From assembly GCA_940337035.1 (NCBI GenBank), contig OW679203.1, forward strand, positions 72,803,061 through 72,867,060: a DNA stretch of 64,000 nt, in the 5' to 3' direction. Positions 31,718-43,250 of this stretch are shown here, one piece after another. Both the position numbers and the translations under genes were made by a program. The notes below the pieces were generated by a model that saw nothing but the letters and a program-made list of their open reading frames with translations, was not told where the DNA came from and searched no databases. This DNA is from Agriotes lineatus (taxonomy: Eukaryota > Arthropoda > Insecta > Coleoptera > Elateridae). Every line of letters starts with the position of its first letter. Positions within the stretch are counted from its first letter, which is position 1.

Positions 31718-32544
31718 TGAGAAGTAGCGGTAACAGAGTATTTGTGATAAAGGATTTGATTTGACTTAAATAAGGTGTTATTAGGTTTCAAAGAGCAGTA
31801 GTTTTTTGTATGCCCATATTGCTGACAGCGGTGGCATTGTGGTATGTTTTTTGTTTTTCTTCTGGCTTCTACTGTTACGATTGAGTGGTACATTGAAGTT
31901 AACGAGTAAATGCGTTTAGCTTGTTCATTTTTTGTTAAATCTACTGCGCAAACTAGCAGTGGTTTTTTGTCTTTAGTATATAGTCGGGTTACTTTTATTA
32001 TTGGCAGGGATTTAGTTAGTTCTTCCTTTATTTCCTGGTCGGTGAAGGAAAGTGGAACATTCTTGATAACCACTGATATCGGTTTGTCATTTGGGTTTTG
32101 GTCAGTATGGTACTGTATCCCGTTTGTGGTGAAGTATTGTGTTTGTTTTCGATAGTCTTCGTTTTTGGACAAGTTAATACGGAGTGTAGTTGTATTGTAA
32201 GATGTGGTGAATGGTCCGGTAGAAAGTTTTTGTATGTCTTCGATCAATGCTTTATGGTTAACTGCATTATGCAGATATATTGGTGGTACTTTAACTTGTT
32301 CTGTGTTTGATTGGTTTTCTTGTGATTGTTTTTCTTGTGATTGCTTATTTTCGGACTGTTTTTCTTGCGGGCGATCGTTATCCGAAGAAATTGTGGGTGC
32401 TACGGCTGTTTCCAGCTGTGGTGGTAGATAGTATCTATTGCTTGTTAAAAGATCTTGGGTGGTCCATGCGTACCGTTTCTGCACCTCATTGATGGGCGGT
32501 GATAGTTTGTCACATTTGCGTTTATTTTTCAATTGATAATCCAA
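31681..32544 (-). CDS. Jockey-like ORF1, RNA-binding Gag-like protein (287 residues), probably shortened
   Basis: The protein begins MDYQLKNKRKCDKLSPPINE and has a Gln/Ser/Asn-rich linker at about residues 60-85. It then has a segment typical of LINE ORF1 proteins before the knuckle (ISVVIKNVPLSFTDQEIKEE, VTRLYTKDKKPLLVCAV), and one CCHC knuckle at about 235-250 (CHRCQQYGHTKNYC). Jockey ORF1 proteins usually have two or three knuckles; here the frame leaves the family pattern right after the first and ends SQWTINIEKLYKT, overlapping the ORF2 start. A small deletion or frameshift after the first knuckle is likely. Confidence 0.8.
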   Translation of the reverse strand: MDYQLKNKRKCDKLSPPINEVQKRYAWTTQDLLTSNRYYLPPQLETAVAPTISSDNDRPQEKQSENKQSQEKQSQENQSNTEQVKVPPIYLHNAVNHKALIEDIQKLSTGPFTTSYNTTTLRINLSKNEDYRKQTQYFTTNGIQYHTDQNPNDKPISVVIKNVPLSFTDQEIKEELTKSLPIIKVTRLYTKDKKPLLVCAVDLTKNEQAKRIYSLTSMYHSIVTVEARRKTKNIPQCHRCQQYGHTKNYCSLKPNNTLFKSNQILYHKYSVTATSQWTINIEKLYKT

Positions 32545-32930
32545 TTTTTAAGTCATGGTTGGCAATTGTTAACGATTTTTAAGAGGAATAAGTAATTTAA
32601 GATAACTTACTGCTTGCTATGATAAGCGTTAAGGTCAAGCGTATCGCACTGTTATCGGAGCGCATGCAAGGCGTCCGCACCGATTCACCGCTCGTACTCG
32701 ACTCCATAACCTTCTTAATTCAATGTATTATCTCGGTCTGAAAATTTGTAGCAGTTTTTTTCTACATGCTGTTACCACATCCATCCATATTTCACTAAGC
32801 GGTACAATAAGCTATCAAGCATTGAAGCAGTAGGTGCTTGTACTACATTAATGGCAAATAACAATAAAACAATTATAACGGTATTTACTTAACTGCATTG
32901 AATCATATAACATAAACATACAAGAGTCGC

Positions 32931-33984
32931 TTAGCAGCTGTCGATGTGGCTGCGAAGAGCTGCAACATTGGCGTATACATCAGAGGATTTAGGACGAGCG
33001 CATCCAATACCCCAGGAAACGATACCAACTTGGATGCCATCAGCATCAGTAACAATAGGACCGCCTAAATCAAGCTGCAGGAGAAAAGTTTTAGTAATTA
33101 CATGGTTGATCATTGACCATTCTGGCCATGGTTTTAAACGTACCCCACAGGTGCCTTTGCCTCCGGCAGTAAAGCCGAAACAGATCATCTGGGCAGTGAT
33201 GACGCTGAATCCATGCTCTGCTTTGCAATTAGCGACGCTAACTCTTGGAACTTGGACTCCTTGCAATTGAATTGGAAAACCTCCTTCACCTGTTTCACCG
33301 CTTAATCCCCATCCGGTAACAGTGGCAGATGCTCCTTCGGCAACATCAGAGCCTGCAGCAGCCAGAGTTACAGGTTGGGCGCCTGAACCAAAGGTGATAG
33401 CGGAAGAGAGAACGAGAACGGACACATCGTTGTCAAGGCTGTACAAATCGAAGTTCGGGTGTTGGCAGATGCTGCTGACGCTGACTACTTCACCGCCGTT
33501 TCCGCGAAAAGAGCTGGATGCCTGAACGGTCAAGTAAGAAGCTGATAATCTATAATTACCAGGGCAGCGTGAAAATTCATTACAGTTGATGATCTTAAGA
33601 AGACCTACCCAACAGTACAGAGAGCAGATGTCAGAGCCCTAGTTTCGGAAATGATAGAAGCACCACAGATGTAGATGCCGTAGTATTGGACAGACAGTTG
33701 GTAGGGGACGTCTTCAATGTTGACGTTGTTGCCTCCTACGATCCTTTCATTTAGCAAGGGTACACGAGGGCGAATGTTTGGGCTACCTGCAATTAACATA
33801 GATTTATTTCATTGGATAAGAAGAAATACTTTTGGAATTGACGGGGTTGGAAGTTTGGAAGCATTATAGCGATAATTTTTTTATTGAAATGAACCTATTC
33901 GAATTGCTGCTAAAGTAGAAAAGGTATGTTAAGCTTACCCAAAGCAACTGCAACTAGAGCGGATGCTAGTATCAGACGGAACAT
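32931..33984 (-). CDS. Serine protease homologue, chymotrypsin fold, catalytic His and Ser replaced by Leu (4 exons)
   Basis: Exons on the minus strand are 33939-33984, 33609-33786, 33144-33549 and 32931-33074. All introns are GT..AG and the joined length is 774 nt (257 residues plus stop). Residues 1-16 are a signal peptide (MFRLILASALVAVALG). A short propeptide ends at Arg30, followed by the activation site IVGG (31-34). The His57 position is Leu71 (TSALCT for the usual TAAHC), Asp102 is kept as Asp116 (SLDNDVSVL), and the Ser195 position is Leu213 (CGLDLGGP for CQGDSGGP). SWGIGCARP and the C-terminal cysteine are present. Two of three catalytic residues are lost, each explicable by one base change (CAC to CTC; TCA to TTA), while the rest of the frame stays open. 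It is probably a secreted non-catalytic homologue, or a very recent pseudogene. The 69-base last intron is also open in frame. Confidence 0.9.
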
Positions 33985-33990
33985 TTTGCT

Positions 33991-34025
33991 GACTGACGCT
34001 GCCTTTGTAGATGAGCCCTTTTATA
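33991..34025 (-). promoter_or_regulatory. Core promoter of the protease homologue: TATA box and initiator
   Basis: On the minus strand TATAAAAG (34018-34025) lies about 30 bases upstream of TCAGTC (33991-33996), an arthropod initiator, which is just 5' of the ATG at 33984. The spacing is ideal. The same layout recurs before the orphan exon at 34519-34564. Confidence 0.8.
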
Positions 34026-34316
34026 CCAATCAATAATAATTAGAAACGAAGTAAGATAATATACTGCATCAAGATCAAGTACAAGAAATTTGCTAAGCAA
34101 AGTTCAAGCTACTTGAGTACGATACCGATCTGGAAATAATAGACACTACATGGATTTCCTAAAAACAATATTTCCAGGTAATTTAATAGTAGCTCCTTTT
34201 TAAAGTGTTGACATTGACTACTGGGGACAAAGGATTCTGTAATTATTATAAATTTACTTGTTATTAACATTAATTATCATAATAATACTTCCAGAGTAAT
34301 AAAACTGAAATATGGT

Positions 34317-34986
34317 AAACACACAGTGAAACACTTATAACACATAAATATAAAGCTTCAAAACACATTTTTCTTCCTTTTTATTTGCCACAAGAATGTA
34401 GTTACAAATTATGAGATTTTTTATAGATATAAGGAATATGGCAAAGCAGATGTTCTGGTTTAAGGAAAACTACCGCTATAACGGGTATTAGTATGAGTGT
34501 TTTATTAATAGATCTTACCCAAGGCAACTGCAACGAGAGCGGATACTAGTATCAGACGGATCATTTTGCTGACTGACGTTACTTTTGTAGATGATTCCAT
34601 TTATACCAATCAAAGTGTGCGATAATAAATAGAAAAGTACAATGCCATTATAAATAAGCCACTTGAGTACGAGTGTTGGCATTGCCTACTAGGGACAAAG
34701 AATTCAGTAATTATTATTAATGTACTTGCCATCAACATTAATTATTAGAATGATACTTCCAGAGTAATAGAACTGAAATATGATACAGACACAGTGAAAA
34801 ACTTTTAACACATAAATACAAATCTACAAAATACTTTTCTCTTCCATGTTTATTTGCTACAAGAATGTAGTTACACATGATGAGAATTTTGTAGCTATAA
34901 GAAATAGGGACAATCAGATGTTCTGGTTTAAGGAAAACTGCCCCTTATAAGGGGTATTAGTATGAGTATTTTATTAATATATCTGA
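34317..34986. repeat. Tandem duplication of exon 1 plus upstream region
   Basis: The segment at about 34317-34516 is repeated at about 34780-34986 (both contain GAATGTAGTTACA, then GATGTTCTGGTTTAAGGAAA). Likewise 33941-34030 is repeated at 34519-34610. So the first exon, promoter and several hundred bases upstream were duplicated in tandem, leaving an extra exon 1. Confidence 0.85.
34519..34564 (-). pseudogene. Orphan protease exon 1 with its own promoter
   Basis: The minus strand reads MIRLILVSALVAVAL, followed by a GTAAG donor. It has the same length (46 nt) and phase as exon 1 of the gene at 32931-33984. A TATAAA (34600-34605) and a TCAGTC initiator precede it. No exon 2 follows before the next gene's own exon 1. 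It could act as an alternative upstream first exon that splices to exon 2 at 33786, since the phases agree. Confidence 0.75.
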
Positions 34987-36297
34987 GGTAATTGTCCCTA
35001 TATTTATCAAAAATATAGACGAAAAAAAAACAAAAGGGTCAAGCTTAGAAGCAAATGATGTTAAATTATTGTAATTTGAATTTGACAAGAAGCAATTTTT
35101 GCCTTTCATAGATTGTTTGATACGTGACGTGTTCGTGTGGTTCACACATCATCTTTTAAGTCTGAATCATCATTGCTTTCATTTGAGTTTTGATTGTATC
35201 TACTTAGGTAGCCTATTGTTAATAATATGTTAAATATATTTGGTAATCATGCTACCTTGTCTACGGGGTTGGCAAAAAGGGCCTATGAAGGCCTACTTGC
35301 TAGACATGAGTCTCCCCACAAATACTACTAGTACTACTAATCATGCTACACAGACTAACGCCTCCCCAATTTCAGCATTTTATGATGTTTGTAGTAGTTT
35401 GAGGATGACATCCTTAAATACAGTCAATGGAGTGGTAATTTGTACATCTGAGTATTTATTTATCTGACTTACCGCAGAACTTTTTCTAAATACCAAAATA
35501 TTTGCTCAGATATAACAGTTAAGAATAAGCGAGAAAAGCGTATTTAGCCTTGTATTAAATATATGAAAATGTTGATTACTGAAATAATTACAGGATAGCA
35601 TCCACTCAAGTTAAAAAATTGTTATAGCATTATATCAATAAGAAAATTTATAATGATCATACAAAGCGAACATTTCCATAGAAGGTTGTCGCTTAAAAGC
35701 ACCAATTCAGCAAATTATAAAAATGATGTAATCCAAGCGCTCAATAGCATCTTTAGATGTTGCCATTCTTGTTAACAGCCCCACTACATGGACATCGGCA
35801 TCTCCTCTTTGAGGAAGTATAGGGATTAACCCCCAGCTGGATTGGGAAATCGCAGATTTTTATGGCCGTTGGAGTTAATGGCATTTCAACCCATATTTTT
35901 TAGTTCAAAACCACATGCTTGTGCCTCTGAACCATCTTCTTAAATACCTTTAATCTACAGAACGGTCCGAATACCAAAATATTGACCATTCCTAATATTT
36001 GTCGCAATTCCGAAAAAAGTAAATGCTCAACATTGTAAACACCATTATAGCATTACCCTGTTGAACAATATTCGGAAAGTATTCCTTAAAATAGTTATGG
36101 CAGAAAATATTCAAAATTCGAAGAAAATATGAAAGTCCAGCAAAAGGTCTATGTGAGCTCAATAAACAAGGTTGTGATAAAGACAAACACAATTTTGATA
36201 CGAAAAATATGAGTTCTTTCAAATACAATACTATAACATTGCACCCGCATGCGATTCTGTTTGCTCCATCAGTTATATTTTAAAAGTATTAATTTAA

Positions 36298-37049
36298 GGT
36301 GCTTAAGAATATGAAAATGAAAATAAATAAAGACAAAACAAAAGTGATGACGTTAGGGAAGGAGCAAAAAAACATTAAAATAGAGATCGAAGGGGTACAA
36401 CTGGAACAAGTTAACACATATAAATATCTAGGAGTTCAAATGGATCCTCAGGGAAGCTGTGAAACAGAAGTGAAAGCAAGAATAGAATCAACAGCTAAAC
36501 TATATCATTCGCTCAATAGAACTTTCTTGAATCAGAAAAATATAAGCAAGAAAACAAAAATGACTGTGTTTAGAACCATATTTAGACCAATATTGATTTA
36601 TGGCTGTGAGAGTTGGGTATTGACTAATGCAATAAAAAGCAAATTACAAGCGATGGAAATGAGATATTTGAGGAAGGTGAAAGGAATAACCAGAAGAGAT
36701 AGACTAAGGAATGACCAAGTAAGAGAGGAATTGGAAGTGCAATCCGTACTGGAAATTGTAGAACAGCATCAGCTAAGATGGTTTGGACATTTGATAAGAA
36801 TGCAAGAGGACAGAATGGTAAAATGTATCTGGCAAGCCCGAACACAAACAAAAAGAGGAAGAGGTCGACCACCACTAACATGGGACAAGACTATCAGCAC
36901 AATTCTAGCGAAGAAGGGAAAAACATGGGAGAATGCAAAGGCAATGGCAAGGAATAAGAAGCAGTGGGCAAAATTTGTGCATGAACAATAAACTGAACAT
37001 AATACTCTTACACCTACGGGTAGAAAGGGATAGGATTATATATATATAT
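36298..37049 (+). mobile_element. 5'-truncated LINE with (TA)n tail and 10-bp target duplication
   Basis: ATTAATTTAA is at 36288-36297 and again at 37050-37059. Between them lies the 3' end of a LINE ending in a TATATATATA tail. The paralogous position near 671 lacks the insertion, so the empty site is present in the same window. It contains the frame at 36299-36991. Confidence 0.9.
36299..36991 (+). pseudogene. C-terminal part of a LINE reverse transcriptase (RTE-like)
   Basis: The frame is open for 230 residues. It has the end of RT and thumb (VNTYKYLGVQMDPQGSCETE), a block with RPILIYGCESWVLT and the C-terminal LRWFGHLIRMQEDRMVKCIW, then KRGRGRPPLTW. This set is typical of RTE-type and related LINEs, such as those annotated as craniofacial development protein 2-like. 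The palm with its catalytic YADD and the whole endonuclease are missing through 5' truncation. The open frame suggests a fairly recent insertion. Confidence 0.85.
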
Positions 37050-37290
37050 ATTAATTTAAAGGAAATGGTTAGAGCAGTATGCCTAGTGTAAAAATTCCAA
37101 TATTTAAAAAAAATAACTAGGAAAGATTTCTAGAAATATAGAAACATATTTGTTTTTGGCGTTACCGAAAAGTTCAAAAAACTAGTTGGAAAGCTAAGCA
37201 AAACTGTGGAAGTACAATTAACGTAGTTTCAGAAGATGATACAGTCCCCACAACTATATATTTGCTTTTAAAACAAGTGCACAAATAGTA

Positions 37291-37608
37291 GAAGCCGGGT
37301 AGCGCAGTTAGGAAAGCGCTAGGCTTGCATTAAACGAGTCGTCGTTTCGAATCCCGCGGGGGCCGAAATTTTTTCGTAGCCTTGGCGATTGGTATCGGTA
37401 TCGGTGAAACCATTCACAGTTGGGCACCACGTTAACTCTGCTCTACTCAGAACCACATACCTAAGACATAGAGAAACAAGGTCAACGCACCGCCAAGACA
37501 CACACCTCACACGATAGTTGCTGCGCAAGCCCAAAAAGCGGGCTCTAACCCGAATCCGGCGCCAAGTTGAGCATTGGACCGTCAGCCTCTACACCGCAAG
37601 ATATACTG
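37291..37608 (+). mobile_element. tRNA-derived SINE, family 1, copy 2
   Basis: This has the same head and body as 931-1262. The B-box is better preserved here (GTTTCGAATCCCGCG), and the A-box reads TAGCGCAGTTAGGAAAGCGC. Its position is orthologous to copy 1 in the duplicated flank. Confidence 0.85.
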
Positions 37609-39351
37609 CAATGTGGTGTATGCTTTGCTTTGTACTATTTAATTTCTAGGTTCGATTGATATTTAAAATTTTAAATAGTAGTTTGCCATCAATTTATGAT
37701 TCGCTCATCGGTATAATATTTATTTTGCTAGCTCAAATGTTGCATGAAGACTCGTCTCTCATTTAGGCTTGGGTTTCTAGTTTGTTAAATTCAAAGTTAA
37801 AATGTTACTGGCACGCCACTGTGTACAACTGAAATTAAACTTCAAAGCGCAAGCGCTCGACCTGTCAAACTGACTGACTTAAACAGATTCGAAATACGTT
37901 GAAAGTTCGTGCGTGTAATTAATTTTAAAACAAGGATCCAATGAGCTAATTACTCGGTAAGTGTTTGAATTAAACCGCCTTTGGACGGCGTCAGTAAGTT
38001 CCTTTGTTTTCAGGCTAATACGTCCATTGGCTTGCTTAAAAAGGAAGCCTCTGTGATTTTGTTTATTTTAACCTCTAACTGTCAATTTTAATTACAAATC
38101 CCAGATTACTGGTTATTCATGGACATCAAAATAAATCGGATTCCAGTTCCTTGGTTTGAACTTCAAGCATGATCGCACTTTCAAGCCTTTGGAGCAGTTA
38201 AATTTTTCGTACACTAACCTCACAATGCTTTCAAAAACGGTAACCACTAAAGGACCCCTCTGCGTTGCCTGTCGTTGATGCAGACCCCCAGGGATGCTGG
38301 AACGCTGATGTAGTTGCTGCCGCTGATCCGCTTGGTGCTCTACAACGTCCTCTCACTGCTGTAGCCCTCTCGTTTGCTGCTATCGGAGAATCGTAGACCT
38401 CCTTCAATTACGGCTCCAAGATCGGAAGCCACCACCTCGGTGTAAATTTAATTTTTGGTAACAACGCTACCCACACTTTCACATATGCATTACATTGTGC
38501 TGAACACAATGGAGTAATTTATTTATATGTAGGTTGACTGTAAATATAAAATTTCTTTTATTAAAGTTGTCAGGTATAATTTTTCTTCAATTGTCCAACA
38601 ACGGTTCTTAATAACAAAACACTGTCTTGCATATTTGAATAGAAAATGAACCAAGTTCAATTACATTACATTTAAAACTATATCTAACAACTATGATACT
38701 TATTTACAATGTTTTAATTCTATAATAATTGTTCTTTGAATTTTCGATTTTCTACTATGTTATAGCGCCACTTAGTTTATTGTAAATTCACTTCTCCGTT
38801 CAATCCGCCACTACACTGATTATTTATTAGTTCACCAATTGTTTTACATCCGCCTGCTTGAATTTCTTATTTATTCTGAACCTGTTTCTTTTTCCTCAAA
38901 TTTTCCATCTTTATGCTGCATGTAAATTGCCTGGCTTTGTGCTCTATGGCACATTTCTTTCCTTAATCTTTTCTCTTACCTCTTATATTTTTAAAATGCT
39001 CATCATAATTCTATTTTCTAATTTACTTTAATTTCTACGCGTCATTTGACTTTACATATTTTGAATCTTTCTGTGCCAGTTTTACTTAATATGGGTTTGG
39101 CCTCTATTTTGCCCAAACCTTTTATATTTTGCTAATTTATATTACTGACACCAAACCTTTGAAAATCGAGTTTCATTCCCTTCTAGCTTATTCAAATAAT
39201 TCGAATGTTAATGGCTAAATTTTCCAATGTAATTTCAAACTGACAAATTATGTGAATTTACACAGTTGTGCGAATCATCCCAACTCTGTACTATTGTGAT
39301 TTAATCTTTAATTAGTCTGCATTGCCACCAGAGCTGAGTGGACGGCTAAAT
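37609..39351. other. Extra DNA in unit 2 flank, with a short coding-like patch
   Basis: This 1.75 kb is absent from unit 1. It is AT-rich except at about 38230-38470, where the plus strand reads VDADPQGCWNADVVAAADPL and, after one stop, TSFNYGSKIGSHHLGVNLIF. The compositional jump and long open reading suggest a fragment of a real gene, perhaps carried by a retrotransposed copy, but I do not recognise it. Confidence 0.35.
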
Positions 39352-41214
39352 ACCATTACAATATATATACAAGTACAAAAATTTAAATACAAGGGCAGTA
39401 TAATGGACAGAGTAATTTGAAAGAGTAACTTTAGCTGTGAAAGTGTTTTACTTCTGAAAGAATAAATTATATCATTAATAAAATGAACGTACCGGCACAA
39501 AAAGCTAAAATTGCTTAAAACTTAATACACGCCAGTCGTAATCTTTGAACCTGCTTGTCATCTAAAATGTTAAAAAAAAAAGAGTAAAATCCAAACTGTG
39601 GAGTTACAAGACGGGATAGAAATGAAAATACCAGAGAGAAGTGGAAAGTATCTGAGCCGAGAGAAATATAGAAAAAAGTTCACTGATATCGTATGGGCAC
39701 TTGGTGAGGATGAAAAAGTTAGAACTATATGGGAAATAATACTAGCCTCTCAAAGAAATATGGGATAAGGCAGTGTGCAAAGTGCTGGAAAATAAAGAAC
39801 AAACGTGGAAAATGTTAAACGAATACCACAAGACAACAAATGCGGTGTTAATTTGTGTACCTACATCTAGTGTATTGATATAGCAAGCAATTTACAAAAT
39901 ACAAAGTCATTTGGTAAATTTAGCTTCATTGTTTTATGGTTGCATTAACTAGATACAAGCAGCACCAAAATGACTATAGTAGATTTAAGTAACAATAATT
40001 CACAACAATTTCGAAATTATAGAATATTATCATTAGCAACTTTCGATGTGGTCGACTAAATCTGCCACATTGACGTAAACACTTGGATAGTTGGGCAGTG
40101 CGCACCCATACCATCAGGAAATAACCCCAACTTGCAATCCATCATAAACCAAAGGACTTCCAGAATTGCCCTGTAATGTTGGGAAACATAAAGCCACTGT
40201 TTTGACAACGTTTGATAAAAACCAACCTGACAAATATCTTCACTAGGTACCTTTGAGATTACCAAAGCAAACCATGCTGTCGGAGACGGCGCTGGCACCG
40301 TAAACATTTTTGAGTCCTGATCGCTAATTCTAGAGATTTGAAGTGCTAGCAGTTGATTTTGGGGAAAAAATCCAAATACAGTAAGTGTGGCCAGAATTCC
40401 TTCTGCTCGTGCCCGTTTGGTGCCAGCCCAATAGGCTGGGCTTCCATACTCCTATGCCCATGGATATTGAAGACGTAAGAGTGATGACGAATACGTCATT
40501 ATCAATGGTTCAAGAATTGTATTCAGGGTGCTGACAGATTCTGTTGACTTTCACTACCTGACCTCCATTACCCACAACAGAGCTGTTTGCTCGGATGCTC
40601 AAACTTGATGCTGGTATCTTGTAAGTAAAGTAATGTTCATACAAACTCTTATAGAATTGTTCACGTCTCACATAACAATTATCAAGGGAAATAATAAAAA
40701 GTCTGGACATGAAAGAAAGAGCTACCAATGCTACTAAAAAATATCTTTAATCTAGAAAGGGCAGCTAAACAAATGTGATTAGCAGTAAATGAGGTTAAAA
40801 CAAGGAAAGTATACTTAGAAGGAGGAAAAAACATTCAATAATCGAGTGCAAATGTTAAAAATCATGAATACTGTAGCACAAATTTAAACACATCTAACAA
40901 CATTGAAGAAGAAATAATTGAAAGAGTTATAGTTTGTATTAAATGTTACTTATCGACACAAGAGCATGCTGTTTGGGGAAATGGTAAACAAAAACAAATT
41001 ACCCCTTATTTATCTAGAATTTAACTCAGTGTACATTGCCATCTTTTCAGCTACACCATGTATACTGATAATATCCGACTTATTTCTAATTATAATATGT
41101 AGGTAAACTCTAGTTACTAAAAGAAAAAGTATAAGTATGCACGAAGTACAGGCTCTGTAGAAGCTTGTTATGTGATTTTAAACTTTTAAAAACACTTACG
41201 ACCAAGGGCGTAGC

Positions 41215-42600
41215 CAGGATTTTATTTTGGGGGGTGCCGAACCAGCGGGAAAGGTTTATTAAGGATGTAACAGATAGTAACTAAATTCAAATTCATTAGG
41301 ATAAAAAAACGAACACGAGACAAAATAACAAAAAAAGTGAGTTTTATTATTGCTTGGAACAGAAAATTTATTATAATATAATTAATTGTATAGTTAAAGT
41401 TAAGATTGCTTTGATGGCATCAAAAACTACCCCCTATATTAGATGCGAGTTCTGTAAATTCTCTTACTGCGCTTCAGTCGAGCATGCCGTTTATCAGCTT
41501 TCTGGCTCAAGTAATTGAGGCGGAAGGTTTCCGACGTTGGTAGGAACCACAAGTGCCGACGTGCCCTCTCTCCGTTTCACGTAAAAGTTAATTTAACCTC
41601 CGAGAGAATATATATTGTAAATAGGGCCTTGTCCCGAGATTGGCCTAAAACCGAATAAATTGTTGAGTCACAAACAGCTGGGAAATGTATTCTGCCGTTT
41701 TATATGTCTTTTAACAAGCCCAAGTCTTCTGCAAATGGAATATTAACTAATCTTGGACAACACTCCGTTCTAATCTGTGTGAGGCGTTGATGGAAGACAT
41801 CTTTCTGGTGCCTTTGTTGCCTCTCTGGATAAGCTGCCATCTGGGCTACTCCTGGAAAATTGGTGCTGTCCTGCGCATAAGCGCTGCAGGTTGTTCTCCT
41901 TTAACTAGGTTAGATATGTTCTTCGTATTTTTTGCATTTGACACTAGTGCCTAATTATACAGAGCTCCGTCGGTTACCGCGGAGGCTAATTTCCTACGAT
42001 CTTGTTTTTGTGATTTGGGAAATTACCAGCTGAATGCTATCAGACATGAGATCAAGTAGAACCCTTGACTCTAATTAACATTCTCGACATGCCCTCTGAG
42101 CACATAAATACGCATTTTATTTTTAACTCAAACCGCTCATTGTCTCGACTGTTAGCTGGCGCAATTGTTATTACTTATTTTTTGTTATAAATGCAACTTC
42201 GCCGGCAATAAAGTGGTCTTGTTTTGTTGATTAATTATCGTCAACCTATAATAAGCTACCTGAGAAAAGAGGAAATATTTATCTCAATGTATAAACCATA
42301 GCGCTTTAAAGTCAAATCGAGCCTGAAGCTTGAAGTAACAAAGACGCGACGTTTAGAAAGCTCCAGTTCCCTGAAAGTACATCTGTACACATTTCTTGCA
42401 GTGTCAGCAGAAAAACAACAGAACATCATGTGTTGGTCAGATTCTCAGTACTAGAGGAAATTAGACTATACCATTTTGTACGAGTACTCATCATATCTTA
42501 GAGCTGATCATGACAGTGGGTCTCCTTTAAAAAAAACAAGCTCTATTAGGATTTAAGGAAAAAATCTGGCAATAAAAACATGAAATGACATTATTAATAG
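41215..42600. other. Transposon-derived stretch, unidentified
   Basis: GGGCGTAGCCAGGATTTTAT followed by a G-run at 41215-41250 resembles the terminal sequence of common insect DNA transposons or MITEs, but I could not find its partner end. I see no gene. Confidence 0.35.
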
Positions 42601-42638
42601 CCTAAAAAACGCTACATACACAAATACGCCAAGGAGGC

Positions 42639-43250
42639 TTAAATCCTGACACCTGCAGAGCGACCTGGAGCTCTACCAGTCGTGCCGCTCGCCGGTTTCG
42701 ATGCACCGATCCAGACCTCCGATCTTGCCCTAAGATACGAGTCACCGCCTGTCCGAGAGTATTTCACATCCAAGCCATCAGCCTTTCTCATAAAAATCTT
42801 CCCTGAATCCGTTACCCCGTGCCTGGTCAATACTTTAATGACTACTCTACCCTGTGGGAGTAGGGGTCTCAATTGGAAGCGCTATTGCTTTGTGAACACT
42901 TCGAAATGGTCTCGGAACCTGGACGGTAGATCCATAACATATTGCAACGGCGCGGCGTAACGTACGTGACCTGTCAGCGACTCTTTAAATAAGAAAAAAG
43001 TGGACTTACTTGACGAAGTAGTTTCCCTTCTTGCCAATGGGAAGGTCCAACAGCTCCTTCAGCATACCCGAGATCGCAATTCAAGAGCCCCTCAGCCAAA
43101 CGGCAGAATTCGTGTTTCTGACAGAACTGCCTTTAAAGGTAAAAACTCATAGTGTCTCCTGCTCCTGCAACTGCGTAGATTGGCCGAATACAAGCCAAAT
43201 CGCTAACATTATATGCGAACACTTGCGAGGGCGTTAATTACTCTTACAAG
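42639..43250 (-). CDS. Unrecognised coding-like segment, possibly spliced
   Basis: Composition rises and both strands are open. The minus strand gives MLKELLDLPIGKKGNYFVK ending at a GTAAGTCC donor (43009). After about 28-43 bases another frame reads YVMDLPSRFRDHFEVFTKQ, then RPLLPQGRVVIKVLTRHG and a basic, Gly-rich end. The would-be intron is too short for most insect genes, and a stop precedes RPLLP. It may be an eroded retroelement or a captured gene. I cannot name it. Confidence 0.3.

Larger units (their letters stand above)
28820..32705 (-). mobile_element. Jockey-like LINE, near full length, 3.9 kb
   Basis: The element is on the minus strand, with its 5' end near 32705 and a T-run (the A-tail on the minus strand) beginning at 28820. 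ATAACCTT flanks both sides (28812-28819 and 32706-32713), a credible 8-bp target duplication. It carries ORF1 (zinc-knuckle protein) and ORF2 (endonuclease and RT), overlapping at 31681-31717. One stop interrupts ORF2. It sits just downstream of the protease-like gene at 32931. Confidence 0.9.
35645..40032. repeat. Duplicated flank of protease unit 2 (copy of 10-1943)
   Basis: This is paralogous to 10-1943 in the same order. It is interrupted by a truncated LINE (36298-37049) and by about 1.75 kb of extra sequence (37609-39351). The shared SINE shows that the duplication followed that SINE insertion. Confidence 0.85.
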
